Assembly (NCBI GenBank): GCA_943327015.2
Contig: CALPVM020000084.1
Coordinates: forward strand, 1 to 8,691
Direction: 5' to 3'
Source of the DNA: Akkermansia muciniphila
GTDB taxonomy: Bacteria > Pseudomonadota > Gammaproteobacteria > Burkholderiales > Burkholderiaceae_C
Length of the DNA: 8,691 bases
Shown: piece by piece, positions 7,327-8,691 of the stretch
How the letters are laid out: each line of letters begins with the position of its first letter
Position numbering within the stretch: position 1 is the first letter of the stretch
The notes under the pieces: model-generated
What the model saw: only the letters and a program-made list of their open reading frames with translations
Told to the model about the DNA's origin: nothing
Database searches by the model: none
Made by a program: the position numbers and the translations under genes

Positions 7327-8655
7327 TCAGCCCTTAACGAACAGAACCATCTCCTGCGGACGCTGCGCAGAAGCACTCTCGGTAGAGTTACTAATAATCA
7401 GCGGCTCGCCAGGCAATGTAAGTGTGGGGTTGGTGGTAATAGCGAACAACGTGTAGCCGGAACTGGAGCGCACACCCAAGTCTTCGGCCACCTCAATCGG
7501 CAACCGGCTTGCACCAAGCACACGGCGCTCACGCAGCGATGCATAGGCAGACTGAGAACCAATAATGGCTCCATTCATCCAGACCAGTAGGTCTTTTTCG
7601 GGTTGTCCCCGCAAACCCACAACCAGTTGCACATCGACCCATTCGGGACGCAGCATCAACTCAAAAGCACCGTGGCGGAATTCAAATTTATTCTCACGGT
7701 ACTCTTGGCTAACCTCCAGCAAGGAGTCTTGCAAAGCATCTAAGACAGGGTTAAATACCGACAAGGGGTCGCCGTGGTCGTACTCCGGAGGAACCAACGG
7801 CAAGGCTCCGGGCTTTAACATACTTAACGGCCCAAGCAGATTACATAAACCCAAAAAAAGAGCATAAGGATGCAACGTAGGCGTACGCAAAATAGCCTCT
7901 ATGTGGGGTAAGCCGACCATCAAACTTCGCAAACGGTCGCGGTGCTCCAGATAAGCCAACCGGTCTTCAGTTTTGGATGATGGAACTGCAGTTTGCTTGG
8001 CCAGAAACGCTGCTTTGCCACGCAATTGACCTACAAACGCGGAGATACGCTCCCACAACTCTCCATCCTTGGGGAGTTCAATCATGGGGGGCAAAGTAGA
8101 TCCGAGTTTGATGACCTCATTGTCTTTGAACACAGTGCCCAAACACAAAAATGTAAATAAACCGGAGGGTACCTGCCCCGCTTCTAGCGACAAATTAGGG
8201 AGCAAGCGAGGCACATCGGCCGCCATGGCCTCGGACACCTCGTCTTCAATCGGATTGGTTACCACCGAACGAAAACGGCTTCGCACCCCTTTCTCGCGCA
8301 TGCTACGATTCAATGGCAACACGAGATAAATGCTGACCGGTCCTTTACCTAAATCACCGGCAAAAGGCGCCAGCGACAACTCCAAAGCACCATGCAACGC
8401 ATTGTCTGAAGAAAAGTTGACCGCAGTGCCATCAGGCATTACTGCTTCGAGTTGTAGCACCCGTACCGTGCCTGCCGCTAGCAAACCAAAATCAATTTTC
8501 AGCTTACGAATTCCCCAGCAAAATGGAGCAGCCAACAAGGTGTGCAATGCCACCAATGCATCTGTGCGCCCTGAAGTCTGTTGAAAGTGCTGAGGTGACA
8601 GAAGCATGCCTTCGTGCCACTGAATTCTTTCTTCCACCATAAACTGTTTAGACAT
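7327..8655 (-). CDS. tssK: TssK, type VI secretion baseplate protein
   Basis: TssK is a cytoplasmic T6SS baseplate subunit that links the baseplate (TssEFG/VgrG) to the TssL/TssM membrane complex. The 442-residue product has the usual family length. The sequence shows the N-terminal family signature around residues 12-26 (IQWHEGMLLSPQHFQQ, compare the usual W-x-EGM-L-PQHFQ), a central helical part with HP-x-ALFLGLCNLLGPL near 262-278 and EYDHGDPLSVF near 291-301, and a C-terminal domain ending in VLFVKG. There is no signal peptide or membrane segment, as expected. The start is well supported: an in-frame TAA lies two codons upstream (8659-8661) and a GGAG sits 7 bases before the ATG. The TGA stop is followed 20 bases later by tssL. 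This is the first complete gene of the run. Identification rests on motif recognition, not on a database search, and I am confident of the family. Confidence 0.95.
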   Translation of the reverse strand: MSKQFMVEERIQWHEGMLLSPQHFQQTSGRTDALVALHTLLAAPFCWGIRKLKIDFGLLAAGTVRVLQLEAVMPDGTAVNFSSDNALHGALELSLAPFAGDLGKGPVSIYLVLPLNRSMREKGVRSRFRSVVTNPIEDEVSEAMAADVPRLLPNLSLEAGQVPSGLFTFLCLGTVFKDNEVIKLGSTLPPMIELPKDGELWERISAFVGQLRGKAAFLAKQTAVPSSKTEDRLAYLEHRDRLRSLMVGLPHIEAILRTPTLHPYALFLGLCNLLGPLSMLKPGALPLVPPEYDHGDPLSVFNPVLDALQDSLLEVSQEYRENKFEFRHGAFELMLRPEWVDVQLVVGLRGQPEKDLLVWMNGAIIGSQSAYASLRERRVLGASRLPIEVAEDLGVRSSSGYTLFAITTNPTLTLPGEPLIISNSTESASAQRPQEMVLFVKG

Positions 8656-8662
8656 AATTTAA

Positions 8663-8666
8663 CTCC
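8663..8666 (-). promoter_or_regulatory. Ribosome binding site of tssK
   Basis: GGAG on the minus strand, 7 bases before the tssK ATG. It supports the first Met over the Met at residue 6. It sits in a short imperfect palindrome (ctccgcggggag on the plus strand, 8663-8674), so the site could be partly paired in the mRNA; that is inference only. Confidence 0.75.
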
Positions 8667-8691
8667 GCGGGGAGGCAAACAACCATCAAGG

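Noticed and set aside
8656..8691. Promoter for tssK at the right edge
   Set aside because: Only 36 bases are visible upstream of tssK. No -10/-35 pair can be judged, and the gene is probably internal to a longer operon.

Overview
The window holds part of a type VI secretion system (T6SS) operon, read entirely from the minus strand. In transcription order (right to left) the genes are tssK (baseplate), tssL (DotU/IcmH-type inner-membrane protein), tssM (IcmF-type inner-membrane protein), tssA (ImpA-type, short C-terminal class), an unrecognised 177-residue gene rich in Ser, Ala and Pro, and the first 237 codons of an unrecognised helix-rich gene that runs off the left edge. The spacers are 20, 34, 18, 17 and 2 bases, so all six genes are almost certainly one transcription unit. 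No promoter or terminator is visible: the promoter should lie beyond the right edge and the operon continues past the left edge.

The source is most likely a Gram-negative proteobacterium, because TssK, TssL and TssM form the envelope-spanning part of a T6SS. Base composition is close to balanced G+C. A beta- or gammaproteobacterium would fit, but no taxonomic marker is present and I do not name a genus. The parts not seen here (tssJ, tssB/C, hcp, tssE/F/G, tssH/clpV, vgrG) should lie outside the window.

The four core genes make a coherent module. TssL and TssM form the membrane complex, TssK connects that complex to the baseplate, and TssA acts in baseplate/tail assembly. Two points stand out. 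First, this TssM has the overall IcmF layout but has lost the P-loop, the DTAG-type motif and the TKxD-type motif, so it looks like a pseudo-NTPase. Second, two uncharacterised genes follow tssA in the same operon, the last with features of a long helical, Ala/Val/Gln/Thr-rich protein. These are the best candidates for an undescribed T6SS component, adaptor or effector.
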